Shown here: positions 27,147-37,247 of the stretch, one piece after another
Layout: each line of letters begins with the position of its first letter
Numbering within the stretch: the stretch's first letter is position 1
Assembly: GCA_023251135.1 (NCBI GenBank)
Contig: JAHEZJ010000005.1
Location: 81,916-145,915 of the forward strand
Length of the DNA stretch: 64,000 bases
Direction: 5' to 3'
Source of the DNA: Flavobacterium sp.
Lineage (GTDB): Bacteria; Bacteroidota; Bacteroidia; Flavobacteriales; Flavobacteriaceae
Notes under the pieces: model-generated
Seen by the model: the letters and a program-made list of their open reading frames with translations, nothing else
Told to the model about the DNA's origin: nothing
Databases searched by the model: none
Position numbers and translations under genes: made by a program

Positions 27147-28070
27147 ATGAAAAAAAATTTAATTTTTTTAAGGTTCTTATTGCTTTTTAATATCATAAAT
27201 ATTGCCGCTCAACAAAATGCTCAATATACGCAATACATGTACAATACCATAAATATCAATCCTGCTTATGCGGGATCGAGAGGGGTACTGAGTACTTTTG
27301 GACTGTATCGGGCACAATGGATTGGTCTTGAAGGAGCTCCGAAAACCAGCACTTTTTCAATTAATTCCCCTATAAACAACAGTAATTTAGGGGTGGGTGT
27401 TTCTCTTGTAAATGACAAAATTGGTGCCTCTGATAAAAACTCTTTTTCAACAGACTTTTCCTATACAGTTCAGACTTCAGACAATTTTAAACTTTCATTC
27501 GGTCTTAAAGGAACTGTCAGTCTTTTTAATCTGGACAGCAGCAAACTCAATCCCGCAGATTTGAACGATCCGCATTTACAAAATTTAAACAATGTCATCT
27601 CTCCAAATATCGGAGCCGGAGTCTATTGGCATTCTGACAAAGCTTACATCGGTTTGTCGGTACCGGATTTTATAGAGACCAATTATTATGATGATAATGA
27701 AGTTGCCATATTCAAAAATAGAATCAACTATTACTTAATGGGAGGATACGTATTTAATTTAAGTCCTTACAATAACATAAAATTCAAACCCGCAGTGCTT
27801 GCAAAACTAGTACAGGGTGCTCCCCTGCAGGTGGATGCCTCGGCCAATTTTATGTTCAACGATAAATTTATGGTTGGACTCGCCTACCGCTGGGATGCCG
27901 CTTTTAGTACCATGGTCGGTTTTCAGGTTTCAGATGGTATGTACATCGGTTACGGTTATGATCTTGAATCAACAAAACTAAACAATTACAGTAATGGCTC
28001 ACATGAAGTATTCCTGCGTTTTGAGTTTACCCGAAAACAAAGTAAAATGACAACTCCACGTTTCTTTTAA
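27147..28070 (+). CDS. PorP/SprF family type IX secretion membrane protein
   Basis: 307 residues with an N-terminal signal segment and the family hallmark QNAQYTQYMYNTININPAYAGSRG right after the cleavage region. The rest is a predicted outer-membrane beta-barrel of about 14 strands (FALAYRWDAAFSTMVGFQVSDGMYIGYGYD-like pattern near the end). Members next to type B sorting-domain proteins are needed for secretion or surface attachment of that partner in Flavobacterium. It follows the adhesin gene by 58 bp, so it is most likely its dedicated partner. Confidence 0.92.
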   Translation: MKKNLIFLRFLLLFNIINIAAQQNAQYTQYMYNTININPAYAGSRGVLSTFGLYRAQWIGLEGAPKTSTFSINSPINNSNLGVGVSLVNDKIGASDKNSFSTDFSYTVQTSDNFKLSFGLKGTVSLFNLDSSKLNPADLNDPHLQNLNNVISPNIGAGVYWHSDKAYIGLSVPDFIETNYYDDNEVAIFKNRINYYLMGGYVFNLSPYNNIKFKPAVLAKLVQGAPLQVDASANFMFNDKFMVGLAYRWDAAFSTMVGFQVSDGMYIGYGYDLESTKLNNYSNGSHEVFLRFEFTRKQSKMTTPRFF

Positions 28071-28081
28071 AATTATTTATT

Positions 28082-30019
28082 ATGAAAAATTATATGCCCT
28101 TTTATATATTGCTAATAAGTTTATTTTCATTACACCTCTATTCGCAAACCACTAAAATAGCCACGGCAGACAAACAATATGCCAACTATGCCTATGTTGA
28201 TGCCATTAAAACTTACGAAAGAGTGGCCTCAAAAGGCTACAAGTCTGCAGATATGTTCAAAAAGCTGGGTAACTCTTTTTACTTTAATGCTGAATTTGAT
28301 AAAGCGGCAAAATGGTATGACGAATTATTTGCGGTGACTGGCGATGTGGAACCTGAATATTATTACCGATATGCACAATCGTTAAAATCAACAAACCGCA
28401 CAGAGAAAGCCAATCAGATGCTTGATGTATTCAATCAAAAGTCAAAAAATGACACAAGAGGCAAGCTGTACAAAAAAAATGAAAACTATCTGGATCTGAT
28501 TAAAGCCAATTCCGGACGCTACACGATTGAAAACGCTGGGATAAACAGTAAATATTCGGATTATGGAACAGCATTTTTCCAAAACAAAATTGTTTTTGCC
28601 ACAGCAAGAGATACGGGAAGACTGGGACAACAAAGACATAAATGGACGGGGGAAAATTTCACAAATCTCTATGAAGCTGATCTGGATAAAGATTTTAACC
28701 CTGGTATACCCAAAAAAATAAAGTCAAAAATCAACAGCAAATTCCACGAGTCATCCCCTACTTTTACAAAAGACGGAACAACTATTTATTTTACACGCAA
28801 TAATTATATTGATGGGAAAAAAGGAAAAAACGAGCAAAAAATTACCTTCATAAAAATATATAAAGCCACTCTTGATAAAAAAAATGAGTGGAGCAATATT
28901 GTAGAGTTACCTTTTAACAGCAATGAATACAGTACTGCACATCCTGTTCTCAGCCCGGATGAAAAAACCTTATATTTTGCGTCAGATATGCCCGGAACAA
29001 TAGGACAATCTGATATTTACATGGTCAAAATTCTTGGCAATGGAGGATACAGTCCGCCTCAAAATTTAGGCCCAGGAATCAATACTGAAGGAAAGGAAAC
29101 ATTTCCTTTTGTAACCGATGACAATGAAATTTATTTTGCTTCAGACGGACATCCCGGACTTGGCGGCTTAGATGTTTTTGTTGGAAAAATTAGCGATACC
29201 GGTGTGAGTAATATTCAAAATTTAGGAGCGGACATCAACTCCCCTAATGATGATTTTGCCTATATTATCGACGCCAAATCACGAAGAGGTTTTTTCTCGT
29301 CGAACAGAAAAAGCGGGCAAGGATCAGATGATATTTATAAATTTTTAGAAACACAACGATTAAATATGGCTCACGAATTGTATGGCGTTGTAACTGATCT
29401 GGAGACCGATGAAGTTTTGCCAAATGCCAAACTTACCTTGTACGATCATGACCTGAATGTAAAAGATTCTACCTACTCTGATAAAAAAGGAAACTATAGT
29501 TTCATTTTAGATACTGATGTTCCGTACTATATCAGGGCCAAGAAAGAAAACTACACCACCTGGGAGCAAAGAATAGTGCTGTCAAAAGACCGCTCAAAAA
29601 CCAATTTACCAATTCCGCTTGAAAAATCCCGATACATTGTAACCGTCGGAGATGATTTAGGTAAATGTTTTGGTATCAAAATGATTTATTTTGATTTAGA
29701 CAAATCCAATATTGGAAAAGAAGCCGCTTTAGACCTTGAAAAAATTCTGGATGTACTGAACCAGTATCCTAAAATGAAATTAGACATTCGCTCGCATACA
29801 GACAGCCGTCATACGCATCAATACAATCAGCTGTTATCTGATAAAAGAGCTAAATCTACTATAGACTGGCTGATTAAAAATGGTGTGGATAAAAACAGAT
29901 TAACCGGCAAAGGTTATGGTGAAACACAGCTTGTGAACCACTGCTCTGATAATGTAAAATGTACGGAAGAAGAGCATCAGATGAACAGAAGAAGTGAATT
30001 TATTATTTCGGCACTGTAA
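28082..30019 (+). CDS. PorE-like protein: TPR, PD40 propeller, carboxypeptidase-regulatory and OmpA domains
   Basis: 645 residues with a signal peptide. TPR-like helices occupy about 25-120, PD40/WD40-like beta-propeller repeats about 150-420 (ESSPTFTKDGTTIYFTRN, HPVLSPDEKTLYFASDMPG), a carboxypeptidase-regulatory-like domain about 430-510, and a C-terminal OmpA peptidoglycan-binding domain about 535-645 (IYFDLDKSNI, RSHTDSR, NRRSEFII). This order is that of PorE and relatives that tie outer-membrane machinery to the cell wall. It follows the PorP/SprF gene by 11 bp; the three genes look like one operon. Confidence 0.9.
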   Translation: MKNYMPFYILLISLFSLHLYSQTTKIATADKQYANYAYVDAIKTYERVASKGYKSADMFKKLGNSFYFNAEFDKAAKWYDELFAVTGDVEPEYYYRYAQSLKSTNRTEKANQMLDVFNQKSKNDTRGKLYKKNENYLDLIKANSGRYTIENAGINSKYSDYGTAFFQNKIVFATARDTGRLGQQRHKWTGENFTNLYEADLDKDFNPGIPKKIKSKINSKFHESSPTFTKDGTTIYFTRNNYIDGKKGKNEQKITFIKIYKATLDKKNEWSNIVELPFNSNEYSTAHPVLSPDEKTLYFASDMPGTIGQSDIYMVKILGNGGYSPPQNLGPGINTEGKETFPFVTDDNEIYFASDGHPGLGGLDVFVGKISDTGVSNIQNLGADINSPNDDFAYIIDAKSRRGFFSSNRKSGQGSDDIYKFLETQRLNMAHELYGVVTDLETDEVLPNAKLTLYDHDLNVKDSTYSDKKGNYSFILDTDVPYYIRAKKENYTTWEQRIVLSKDRSKTNLPIPLEKSRYIVTVGDDLGKCFGIKMIYFDLDKSNIGKEAALDLEKILDVLNQYPKMKLDIRSHTDSRHTHQYNQLLSDKRAKSTIDWLIKNGVDKNRLTGKGYGETQLVNHCSDNVKCTEEEHQMNRRSEFIISAL

Positions 30020-30033
30020 AAAACAACTGTGCT

Positions 30034-30091
30034 AAATCGCGGGTGATACAACGTTTCGTTTAAACTTTGTATTTCCTGCGATTTCGTTTTT
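30034..30091 (+). terminator. Intrinsic terminator of the adhesin operon
   Basis: AAATCGC (30034-30040) pairs with GCGATTT (30078-30084) and inside it ATACAA (30046-30051) with TTGTAT (30067-30072); CGTTTTT follows. Confidence 0.6.
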
Positions 30092-30134
30092 CAGGTTTAT
30101 TTATTTGGCCTGTTTAAAAACATAAAATCAGGAT

Positions 30135-31091
30135 TTAAAACCTGATATGAGAAAATTTAGCATTCAGATTTTCTGCTTTTTGATGCAGTTTTGCTAAGAA
30201 TTTCTGATGTTGTTCAGACTCTGGATTGAAGCTTCGATGACGCAGGCTTTTCTGAATTTCATCTACCTCTTTCATGGTCGAAGCACTGTTTTCAGCAATA
30301 TAATTTTCGCTGAATCGCTGCCAGATATAATCAATTGCTACAGCGTTGGGATGCAGCATATCTTCGGCATAAAAACGGTAATCCCGAAGTTCGTCCATCA
30401 TAATTTCGTAAGACGGGAAATATCCTGGTTTTTGATTGTAGATTGTAGCTTGCAGATTGTGGTGAAGTCCTGCAAATAAATGTGCTTTGCTTAGTTGATT
30501 TTCGGCAAAACCATCTTTGATATGTCGGACAGGAGAAACGGTAAAAACGAAATTTACATTCGGATTTAAAACCTGAATCAAATCTATTGTATTTTGAATA
30601 CTTTTTTGAATTACGTCAACTGATAGTAGCTCTTTTGCGAATTGTTTTTGAGGTACTTTATGGCAATTGGCTACAATCTGATCGCTTTCTAAATTCCGGT
30701 AAACCCACGAAGTTCCGTAGGTGATAATAATATGTGACGCTTCTTGTAAGTGTCTGGCCGTTTCTGAAACGGTTTTGTTTAAGGTTTCCAGTAATTCCTG
30801 TCGGTCCGAATGGCTTAAATCCGAATGCACCTCAAAACAATGCCAGCGTTCGTTATGAAAAAAAACATCTTTTTCGGTGTATGCTTCCTGCTTCACTACC
30901 CGGCTGATTATCTTCTCAATTGAAACCGGATTAAAGATAATCCCAAACGGATTTGTGGCATTTTGAAACTTGAAATAATCAAATTTCTCTGCCATATTCT
31001 CCGCAAAGCAAGACCCTATCGCCATTACTTTCGAAGTATAATCGATGGGATTATTGGTTTTAGAAATTGGAATTTGGGTTCTGAATTGCAT
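30135..31091 (-). CDS. GSCFA domain protein
   Basis: 318 residues from ATG 31091 (MQFRTQIPISKTNNPIDY); a TTG ten codons upstream is open but less likely. The family motif is VMAIGSCFAENMAEKF (about 23-38), the GSCFA signature of SGNH-like putative hydrolases with the Ser as likely nucleophile; FVFTVSPVRHIKDGF and DMLHPNAVAIDYIWQRF carry the matching Asp/His region near the C-terminus. Substrate unknown. It is convergent with the adhesin operon. A small ATCAGG/CCTGAT hairpin overlaps its stop codon. Confidence 0.88.
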   Translation of the reverse strand: MQFRTQIPISKTNNPIDYTSKVMAIGSCFAENMAEKFDYFKFQNATNPFGIIFNPVSIEKIISRVVKQEAYTEKDVFFHNERWHCFEVHSDLSHSDRQELLETLNKTVSETARHLQEASHIIITYGTSWVYRNLESDQIVANCHKVPQKQFAKELLSVDVIQKSIQNTIDLIQVLNPNVNFVFTVSPVRHIKDGFAENQLSKAHLFAGLHHNLQATIYNQKPGYFPSYEIMMDELRDYRFYAEDMLHPNAVAIDYIWQRFSENYIAENSASTMKEVDEIQKSLRHRSFNPESEQHQKFLAKLHQKAENLNAKFSHIRF

Positions 31092-31132
31092 GACATTTAA
31101 TTTGAACACGAATTTCACCAATTTTCAGCAAT

Positions 31133-31164
31133 AAAAAAACCAAATACAGAAGTATTTGGTTTTT
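31133..31164. terminator. Intrinsic terminator after the lipoprotein gene
   Basis: AAAAACCAAATAC/GTATTTGGTTTTT is a 13-bp perfect stem with a 4-nt loop. It follows the minus-strand gene ending at 31189 and lies in the leader of the GSCFA gene. Confidence 0.75.
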
Positions 31165-31188
31165 CATATAAATTCTAAAAACTGCTTT

Positions 31189-31944
31189 TTAGTATGTGTA
31201 CTGCGCTGTCTCATTTAATGCACCGCCATTTCCAAATTGTTTTTTCTCACTTGGGAAATTACTATCGTTGTAAAGATAAGAGAAAGTACTAACAAAAGTT
31301 GACGTTGATGAAGTACCTGTTATTTTAACAACATTATTAGCCGAAGCACTTTCTTCCATACCTAACAAAAGTTTAATCCCCGCAACATTAGCAGTAGGAT
31401 TCTTTTTTGAATCATATTCGTAAGTATAAGTAGAGTTTGGTTTACCATAGAAAGAGCTCTCGTATTTCACTAAGTTACCGTCTTTGTAGGTATATTTTCC
31501 AATCTTTCCACCTTCTTCTTCAGCTCCTGTTTTAGCGTTAATATAAAATTCCGCAAAAGAAACACTACCGTCTCCGTTATGTGTATATTTTGTTTTATAA
31601 TATCGAGTCTCCCCTGTATTTTTTACAGTTTCAGAAGCTAATTTTCCTGCAGAATAGCTATACTCAGTAGTCGATTGAAGTGCTTTATCTGTTCCGAATT
31701 CCTCCGTTTTTGAGATTAAATCGTCAATATAATGGTATTTTATAGTGTAACCGTCATCATCAGTTTCAGTTACCAATTTATTTCCCTCATATTTCATTTC
31801 TGAAAAGTAATTGTCTTTAGCATCAGAATAAGAATATGCTACTTTTGATGGTTTTAAGGATGCTGATGCATCTGCAGCATCATCGCTTGAACATGAAGTT
31901 AGTACCAGGGCTAAAGCACTAAAAAGGCATAAAATTTTTTTCAT
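31189..31944 (-). CDS. Lipoprotein with repeated Tyr-rich beta units
   Basis: 251 residues. The lipobox is LTSC (Cys about 18), followed by SSDD, an Asp-rich stretch like the surface-export signals of Bacteroidetes lipoproteins. The body is a series of strands of the type KYHYIDDLISKTEEF, TEYSYSAGKLASETV and GKYTYKDGNLVKYES, which resemble YD/RHS-like repeats; the predicted fold is a beta-sheet stack. Function unknown. Monocistronic, with a strong terminator. Confidence 0.8.
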   Translation of the reverse strand: MKKILCLFSALALVLTSCSSDDAADASASLKPSKVAYSYSDAKDNYFSEMKYEGNKLVTETDDDGYTIKYHYIDDLISKTEEFGTDKALQSTTEYSYSAGKLASETVKNTGETRYYKTKYTHNGDGSVSFAEFYINAKTGAEEEGGKIGKYTYKDGNLVKYESSFYGKPNSTYTYEYDSKKNPTANVAGIKLLLGMEESASANNVVKITGTSSTSTFVSTFSYLYNDSNFPSEKKQFGNGGALNETAQYTY

Positions 31945-32324
31945 TTGGGTTTGATTAAATTATTTTGCTGCAAACGTAATACAACCCAAAATGAAAACCT
32001 TACGGTATCCCACATTGAAAAATATGACATACCTCAAAAATCGCTATCAATTCACTAATAACAAAGCATGTATCTAAAAATTAGTAGTGCTAAAAATTCA
32101 TAAAAAAAGTAAAACACATCATAAATGCTTAGCTTTTTTCTTAGTTTTTATTCTATTGCTCTAGTGTTTAAAAAAGATGTTTTATGAAAAATTAAAACAT
32201 TTAGGAGTAAAAAAATACCGCTAATTTCAGCTGTAAAAAAATTTACATTTTTAATAACAAAAAGCAACTTAACAGCGTTAAACTATTCATTACTTTTGCA
32301 TCTTCCACAAATTCAATTTTACTT
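31945..32324. other. Divergent intergenic region, lipoprotein / ABC exporter
   Basis: 380 bp of AT-rich DNA without an ORF. TACTTTTG at 32291-32298 is a fair -7 box 27 bp before the exporter start. I see no repeat or other structure. Confidence 0.4.
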
Positions 32325-34070
32325 ATGAAATTATTGTATTCTTATATAATCAAACACAAAATGCTCTTGTTTTTTGCTTTGGTTATGGCTTCTATTAACA
32401 TCTGTTTTAGTTTGTCAGACTCTATTATTACGGGTAAACTTATGCAGGATTGCGGTGTTGGTTTGCACAAATATGCCGGAAACGAAATTGGTTTTATCAA
32501 ATCGCTGTCGTTCTGGCTCGGGCTTTCTCTTGGTGCTGCGATGGTTTCCAGAATTACCAAAAACTTCCAGGACTATTTTACGAATGTCGTGATTCAGCGC
32601 ACCGGAGCGCAAATGTATACGGATGGAATTAAAAAATCACTCGATCTGCCGTTTGCTGAATTTGAAGATCAGCGAAGTGGTGAAACTTTGAGCAAATTGA
32701 CCAAGGTACGCTCTGATTCTGAAAAGTTAATTACACTGTCAATCTCTTTAATTTTTCAAACTGTCATAGGTTTTGTATTCGTGATTGTTTATGTCGCCCG
32801 AATCGATTATCGTATTTCGCTTATCTTTTTGGTTACGGCTCCAATTATTGCCTTGGTAAGTTCGTACTTAGGTAAAAAGATAAAAGTTGTTTCTAAAAAA
32901 ATCGTAAATCAAACCAATGCTCTGGCTGGTTCTACAACCGAAAGTTTAAGAAACATTGAATTGGTAAAAAGTCTTGGATTAACATATCAGGAAGAAAAAC
33001 GTCTTAACCTGAACACCTTTAAAATTCTTCAACTCGAACTTCAAAAAATCCGTTTTATCAGAAGTTTGAGTTTTATACAGGGTACAACAGTTCATTTTTT
33101 AAGAACCTGCGTGGTCTTTACGTTGTATTATTTCTTGTTTGGAAATAAAATTATTGTAGGTGATTTATTGACGATGGTGTTTTTCACCTTCTTTATTTTT
33201 GGGCCTTTACAAGAATTAGGGAATTTTATTATCGCACTGAATGAAACAAAGGTTTCAATGGAAAATTTCAAAACCTTACTGAGTGCTCCGAAAGAATTTC
33301 GCCCAAAGAACCCTAAACACGTTGGAGCAATCCAATCTCTACTTTTCTCTAATGTGAGTTTCCAGCACAAAACAGCCAAATTTAAAGCTGTAGAAAATAT
33401 TAATTTCGATATCAAACAAGGTCAAACCGTTGCTTTTGTGGGGCCTTCAGGATCAGGAAAAACGACTTTGGTAAAATTACTGGTTGGATTGTACACACCT
33501 GCTGAAGGTCAGGTATTTTACAACGACATCGATTCGACGGAAATTGATTTGCTGGATCTAAGAAAGCAATTAGGATTTGTTACTCAGGACGCACAACTGT
33601 TCTCGGGAACAATCCGGGAGAATTTATTATTCGTAAGACCTAATGCAACCGACGAAGACTTATACGACGCATTAAAAAGAGCGAGCTGTGAAAAACTGCT
33701 GCAACGTGCCGAAGACGGTTTAAACACCACAATTGGTGAAGGCGGAATCAAAGTTTCCGGTGGGGAAAAACAACGTTTATCGATTGCCCGCGCTATTTTA
33801 AGAAATCCGAATTTATTGATTTTTGATGAAGCTACTTCTGCTTTAGACTCTATTACCGAAGAAGAAATCAATACCACGATTCGTAATATATCAGACAAAA
33901 ACAGAATCACGGTTTTAATTGCGCATCGTTTATCAACCGTAATGCATGCGGATAAGATTTTTGTTCTGGAACAAGGAAAAATCATCGAACAAGGAAAACA
34001 CGAAGATTTAATTTTCGAAAAAGGATTGTATTATGCGATGTGGCGCCAGCAGATAGGTGAACGTAAATAG
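32325..34070 (+). CDS. ABC exporter, fused permease and ATPase (MsbA-like half transporter)
   Basis: 581 residues. Six membrane helices occupy about 10-320 (ABC transporter type 1 fold), and the nucleotide-binding domain about 345-575. Walker A is GPSGSGKTT (373-381), the Q-loop FVTQDAQLFSGT, the signature SGGEKQR (about 479-485), Walker B LLIFDEATSALD (about 497-508), and the switch His in IAHRLST. It should work as a homodimer in the inner membrane. The substrate (lipid A, another lipid or a drug) cannot be told from sequence. Confidence 0.92.
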   Translation: MKLLYSYIIKHKMLLFFALVMASINICFSLSDSIITGKLMQDCGVGLHKYAGNEIGFIKSLSFWLGLSLGAAMVSRITKNFQDYFTNVVIQRTGAQMYTDGIKKSLDLPFAEFEDQRSGETLSKLTKVRSDSEKLITLSISLIFQTVIGFVFVIVYVARIDYRISLIFLVTAPIIALVSSYLGKKIKVVSKKIVNQTNALAGSTTESLRNIELVKSLGLTYQEEKRLNLNTFKILQLELQKIRFIRSLSFIQGTTVHFLRTCVVFTLYYFLFGNKIIVGDLLTMVFFTFFIFGPLQELGNFIIALNETKVSMENFKTLLSAPKEFRPKNPKHVGAIQSLLFSNVSFQHKTAKFKAVENINFDIKQGQTVAFVGPSGSGKTTLVKLLVGLYTPAEGQVFYNDIDSTEIDLLDLRKQLGFVTQDAQLFSGTIRENLLFVRPNATDEDLYDALKRASCEKLLQRAEDGLNTTIGEGGIKVSGGEKQRLSIARAILRNPNLLIFDEATSALDSITEEEINTTIRNISDKNRITVLIAHRLSTVMHADKIFVLEQGKIIEQGKHEDLIFEKGLYYAMWRQQIGERK

Positions 34071-34084
34071 TGTTTTTTAAGGTG

Positions 34085-34344
34085 CTAAGGCGCTAAGGGA
34101 CTAAGGTTCTAAGTTTTTTTTCAAGAACATGCAGCTTTAGATGATAAAAATAAATTAAGTCAAAGGGCTTTAGCCAAACTGTTGCGTTTGGCTAAAGCCC
34201 TTTTCTTTTTAACTTCAAGAGCGTCCAGCTAAAGCTGGACGCTCTTGAAGTTACATTAAATACAAAACCCGACAGGTTTTAAAAACCTGTCGGGTTTGTT
34301 ATAAAATTTTAAAAGCTTAGAACCTTAGTCCCTTAGCGACTTAG
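34085..34344. repeat. Nested inverted-repeat element with three hairpins between the ABC exporter and alaS
   Basis: Outer CTTAG-type arms (34085-34113 and 34316-34344) are complementary at 28 of 29 positions. Between them lie three hairpins: AGGGCTTTAGCCAAAC with its complement (34164-34203), a perfect 20-bp stem with a 2-nt loop (34211-34252), and ACCCGACAGG with its complement (34266-34297). The genes on both sides converge, so the hairpins can end transcription from both strands. The layering looks like a composite of several extragenic repeat types. Confidence 0.85.
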
Positions 34345-34351
34345 AAAAAAA

Positions 34352-36982
34352 TTACTTCACGAAATCAACTGCTTTAGCCAAAGCCTCCGCAATTCCGTCA
34401 GCATTTTTACCTCCTGCGGTAGCGAAGAAAGGCTGTCCTCCTCCTCCTCCCTGGATGTATTTTCCTAATTCACGAACTACTTGTCCTGCGTTTAGTTTTC
34501 TTTCGGCAACTAATTCTTTAGAGATGTAACATGTTAACATCGGTTTTCCATCTTCGGCAGTAGCCAAAAGCAAAAACAGATTGTTTCCTAAATTCCCTAA
34601 ATCGTAAGCCAGATCTTTTGCTCCTTCGGCATTCAGATCCACTTGTTTTGCCAGAAATTGGATTCCGTTTACGTCTTGTAATTCTTTTGCCAAATCACCT
34701 TTCATGTTTTTGGCTTTATCTTTCAATAGTACTTCCAGTTGTTTTTTCAACTGAATGTTTTCTTCCTGTAAAGACTGGATCGCTTTTACAGGATCCTGAG
34801 CATTTTTCAGGGTCTCTTTAATTTCGTCATAAGAAAGCAATTGAGACTCAAAATAATCTTTTGCAGCTTCACTGGTGATTGCTTCAATTCTTCTGATTCC
34901 TGCTGCTACAGCTCCTTCTGAAACAATTTTAAAATGCCAGATATCTGAAGTATTTGCTACGTGAGTTCCACCGCATAATTCGACAGAATCTCCAAACTTA
35001 ATCATACGAACCAGATCTCCATATTTCTCACCAAACAAAGCAATTGCTCCTTCTTCAAGAGCCTGATCTTTTGAAATTGCTCTTTTTTCAATTAAAGGCA
35101 AACTCTCACGGATTCTTGCATTCACAAAATTCTCTACTTCTTTCAACTCCTCATCGGATACTTTTGAGAAGTGAGAAAAGTCAAAACGCAAGGAAGCATT
35201 TCGAACCATAGATCCTTTTTGCTCGATATGTGTTCCTAATATTTTACGCAATCCCTGGTGCAATAAATGCGTAGCCGAGTGATTTGACGATGTTTTTGCT
35301 CTTTGATTCGCATCCACAACAGCATTAAAAGTTCCTGTTAGATTTTCAGGTAACGATTTTGCCAAATGTATCGTTTGATTGTTTTCTTTTTTAGTATCGA
35401 TGATGTAAACGATATCACCATTTTGAGACTCCAGATATCCTTTATCTCCAGTCTGTCCTCCGCTTTCTCCATAAAACGGAGTTGCATTGAAAACCAACTG
35501 ATAAATTTCACCATCTTTTACACTATCTACCCTGCGGTATTTCGTGATTTTTACCTGATGTGATAATCTGTCGTACCCTACAAATTCCTGAATATCATCT
35601 TCTACAAGAACATTCCAGTCGCCGGCAGTAACTTTTGAAGCTGCACGGGAACGTTCTTTTTGCAATTGCAGTTGCTCCTGAAATCCTTTTTCATCCAGTT
35701 TCAATCCTTTTTCAGAAAGAATCAAAGCCGTTAAATCAATAGGAAAACCATAAGTATCATACAATTCAAAAGCTTTTTTACCATCAATTGTATCTCCTGT
35801 ATTGTTTAAAATCACAGCATCTAAAAGCACCAATCCCTGATCAAGCGTACGTAAGAAAGAGTTTTCTTCTTCACGAATCACATTCGAGCAAAGTGCTTTT
35901 TGAGTTCTGATTTCCGGGAAAGAATCTCCCATTTGTTCACTCAAGGTTTCTACCAATTTATAGATAAAAGCTTCTTTTATATTTAAGAACGTAAATCCGT
36001 AACGAATTGCACGACGCAAAATTCGACGAATTACATAACCAGCACCCGTGTTAGACGGTAATTGTCCATCAGCAATAGCAAAAGCTACCGCACGAACGTG
36101 GTCAGCAATAACACGAATCGCAATATTCACTTTTTCTTCCGCTTCATTTGATGCTTTAACGGTATAATTTGCTCCTGTAATTGTTTCAATTTCTCTAATT
36201 AAAGGCATGAAAACATCGGTATCATAATTCGATGTTTTTCCTTGTAATGCCATACACAAACGCTCAAATCCCATTCCGGTATCTACGTGTTGTGCGGGAA
36301 GTTTTTCTAACGAACCATCAGCCTTACGGTTGAATTCCATGAATACATTATTCCAGATTTCAACTACCTGTGGATGATCATTGTTTACTAAACTTTTACC
36401 CGAAACGGCTGCTTTTTCTTCCGGAGTACGCAAATCAACATGAATTTCAGAACAAGGTCCACATGGTCCCTGATCTCCCATTTCCCAGAAATTGTCTTTT
36501 TTATTTCCAAGAATAATTCGGTCTTCATCAATTAATTCTTTCCAGATATCCCAAGCTTCCTGGTCAAACGGAACGTTATCTTCTTTACTTCCTTCGAAAA
36601 CCGAAACATAAAGGTTTTCTTTTGGAATTTTATATACTTCTGTCAGTAATTCCCAAGCCCAGTTGATTGCTTCTTTTTTGAAATAATCACCAAAAGACCA
36701 GTTTCCTAACATCTCAAACATGGTGTGGTGATAGGTATCGATACCTACTTCTTCAAGATCATTATGTTTTCCGGAAACACGAAGACATTTTTGCGTATCG
36801 GCAATTCTTGGACTTTTTGGCGTTCCGTTTCCTAAGAAATATTCTTTAAACTGGGCCATTCCCGAGTTGTTGAACATTAAGGTTGGGTCGTCTTTAAGTA
36901 CAATAGGAGCTGATGGCACGATAGTGTGTCCTTTACTCTCAAAAAAATCTAAAAATTGTTTACGTACGTCTTGTGATTTCAT
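34352..36982 (-). CDS. alaS: Alanyl-tRNA synthetase
   Basis: Full-length class II synthetase of 876 residues. The N-terminal catalytic domain has [16 protein letters not shown], and the tRNA-binding helical region follows. The editing domain has [10 protein letters not shown] and [12 protein letters not shown] (zinc-binding His/Cys residues). The C-terminal DHHA1 region ends with [14 protein letters not shown]. Single essential gene; start [19 protein letters not shown] is standard. It is divergent from the M23 gene. Confidence 0.97.
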   Translation of the reverse strand: MKSQDVRKQFLDFFESKGHTIVPSAPIVLKDDPTLMFNNSGMAQFKEYFLGNGTPKSPRIADTQKCLRVSGKHNDLEEVGIDTYHHTMFEMLGNWSFGDYFKKEAINWAWELLTEVYKIPKENLYVSVFEGSKEDNVPFDQEAWDIWKELIDEDRIILGNKKDNFWEMGDQGPCGPCSEIHVDLRTPEEKAAVSGKSLVNNDHPQVVEIWNNVFMEFNRKADGSLEKLPAQHVDTGMGFERLCMALQGKTSNYDTDVFMPLIREIETITGANYTVKASNEAEEKVNIAIRVIADHVRAVAFAIADGQLPSNTGAGYVIRRILRRAIRYGFTFLNIKEAFIYKLVETLSEQMGDSFPEIRTQKALCSNVIREEENSFLRTLDQGLVLLDAVILNNTGDTIDGKKAFELYDTYGFPIDLTALILSEKGLKLDEKGFQEQLQLQKERSRAASKVTAGDWNVLVEDDIQEFVGYDRLSHQVKITKYRRVDSVKDGEIYQLVFNATPFYGESGGQTGDKGYLESQNGDIVYIIDTKKENNQTIHLAKSLPENLTGTFNAVVDANQRAKTSSNHSATHLLHQGLRKILGTHIEQKGSMVRNASLRFDFSHFSKVSDEELKEVENFVNARIRESLPLIEKRAISKDQALEEGAIALFGEKYGDLVRMIKFGDSVELCGGTHVANTSDIWHFKIVSEGAVAAGIRRIEAITSEAAKDYFESQLLSYDEIKETLKNAQDPVKAIQSLQEENIQLKKQLEVLLKDKAKNMKGDLAKELQDVNGIQFLAKQVDLNAEGAKDLAYDLGNLGNNLFLLLATAEDGKPMLTCYISKELVAERKLNAGQVVRELGKYIQGGGGGQPFFATAGGKNADGIAEALAKAVDFVK

Positions 36983-37192
36983 ATTAAAATTAGAAAATGT
37001 GTCAATTGAAAATGTAATAATTAATTAGGGAATATGTGAATCTGAAAATGTGATACTTACCTCTTTTTAGCACAAAAATTAAAGTTAAAAACAATAAATT
37101 TCGCTTTTAAGACATTATCTAATTATCAAATTGACACATTATCTAATTTGTTTTAATCTTGAAAAAAGCTGCGAACATCATGAAACATTTAT

Positions 37193-37200
37193 TAAATTTG
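37193..37200 (+). promoter_or_regulatory. Putative -7 element of the M23 cluster
   Basis: TAAATTTG matches TAnnTTTG and lies 47 bp before the M23 start. No matching TTG at the usual spacing was found. Confidence 0.35.
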
Positions 37201-37247
37201 TTCGACTAACTTATTTTACAAGCTGCAAAAATAGGGTATTTTAAAAT

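Noticed and set aside
32030..32324. Possible riboswitch before the ABC exporter
   Set aside because: AT-rich sequence without stable stems or a terminator; the -7 box is only 27 bp from the start, leaving almost no leader.
33584..33985. 133-codon minus-strand ORF in the ABC exporter
   Set aside because: Lies opposite the Walker A to Walker B region, whose codon constraint produces long antisense frames.
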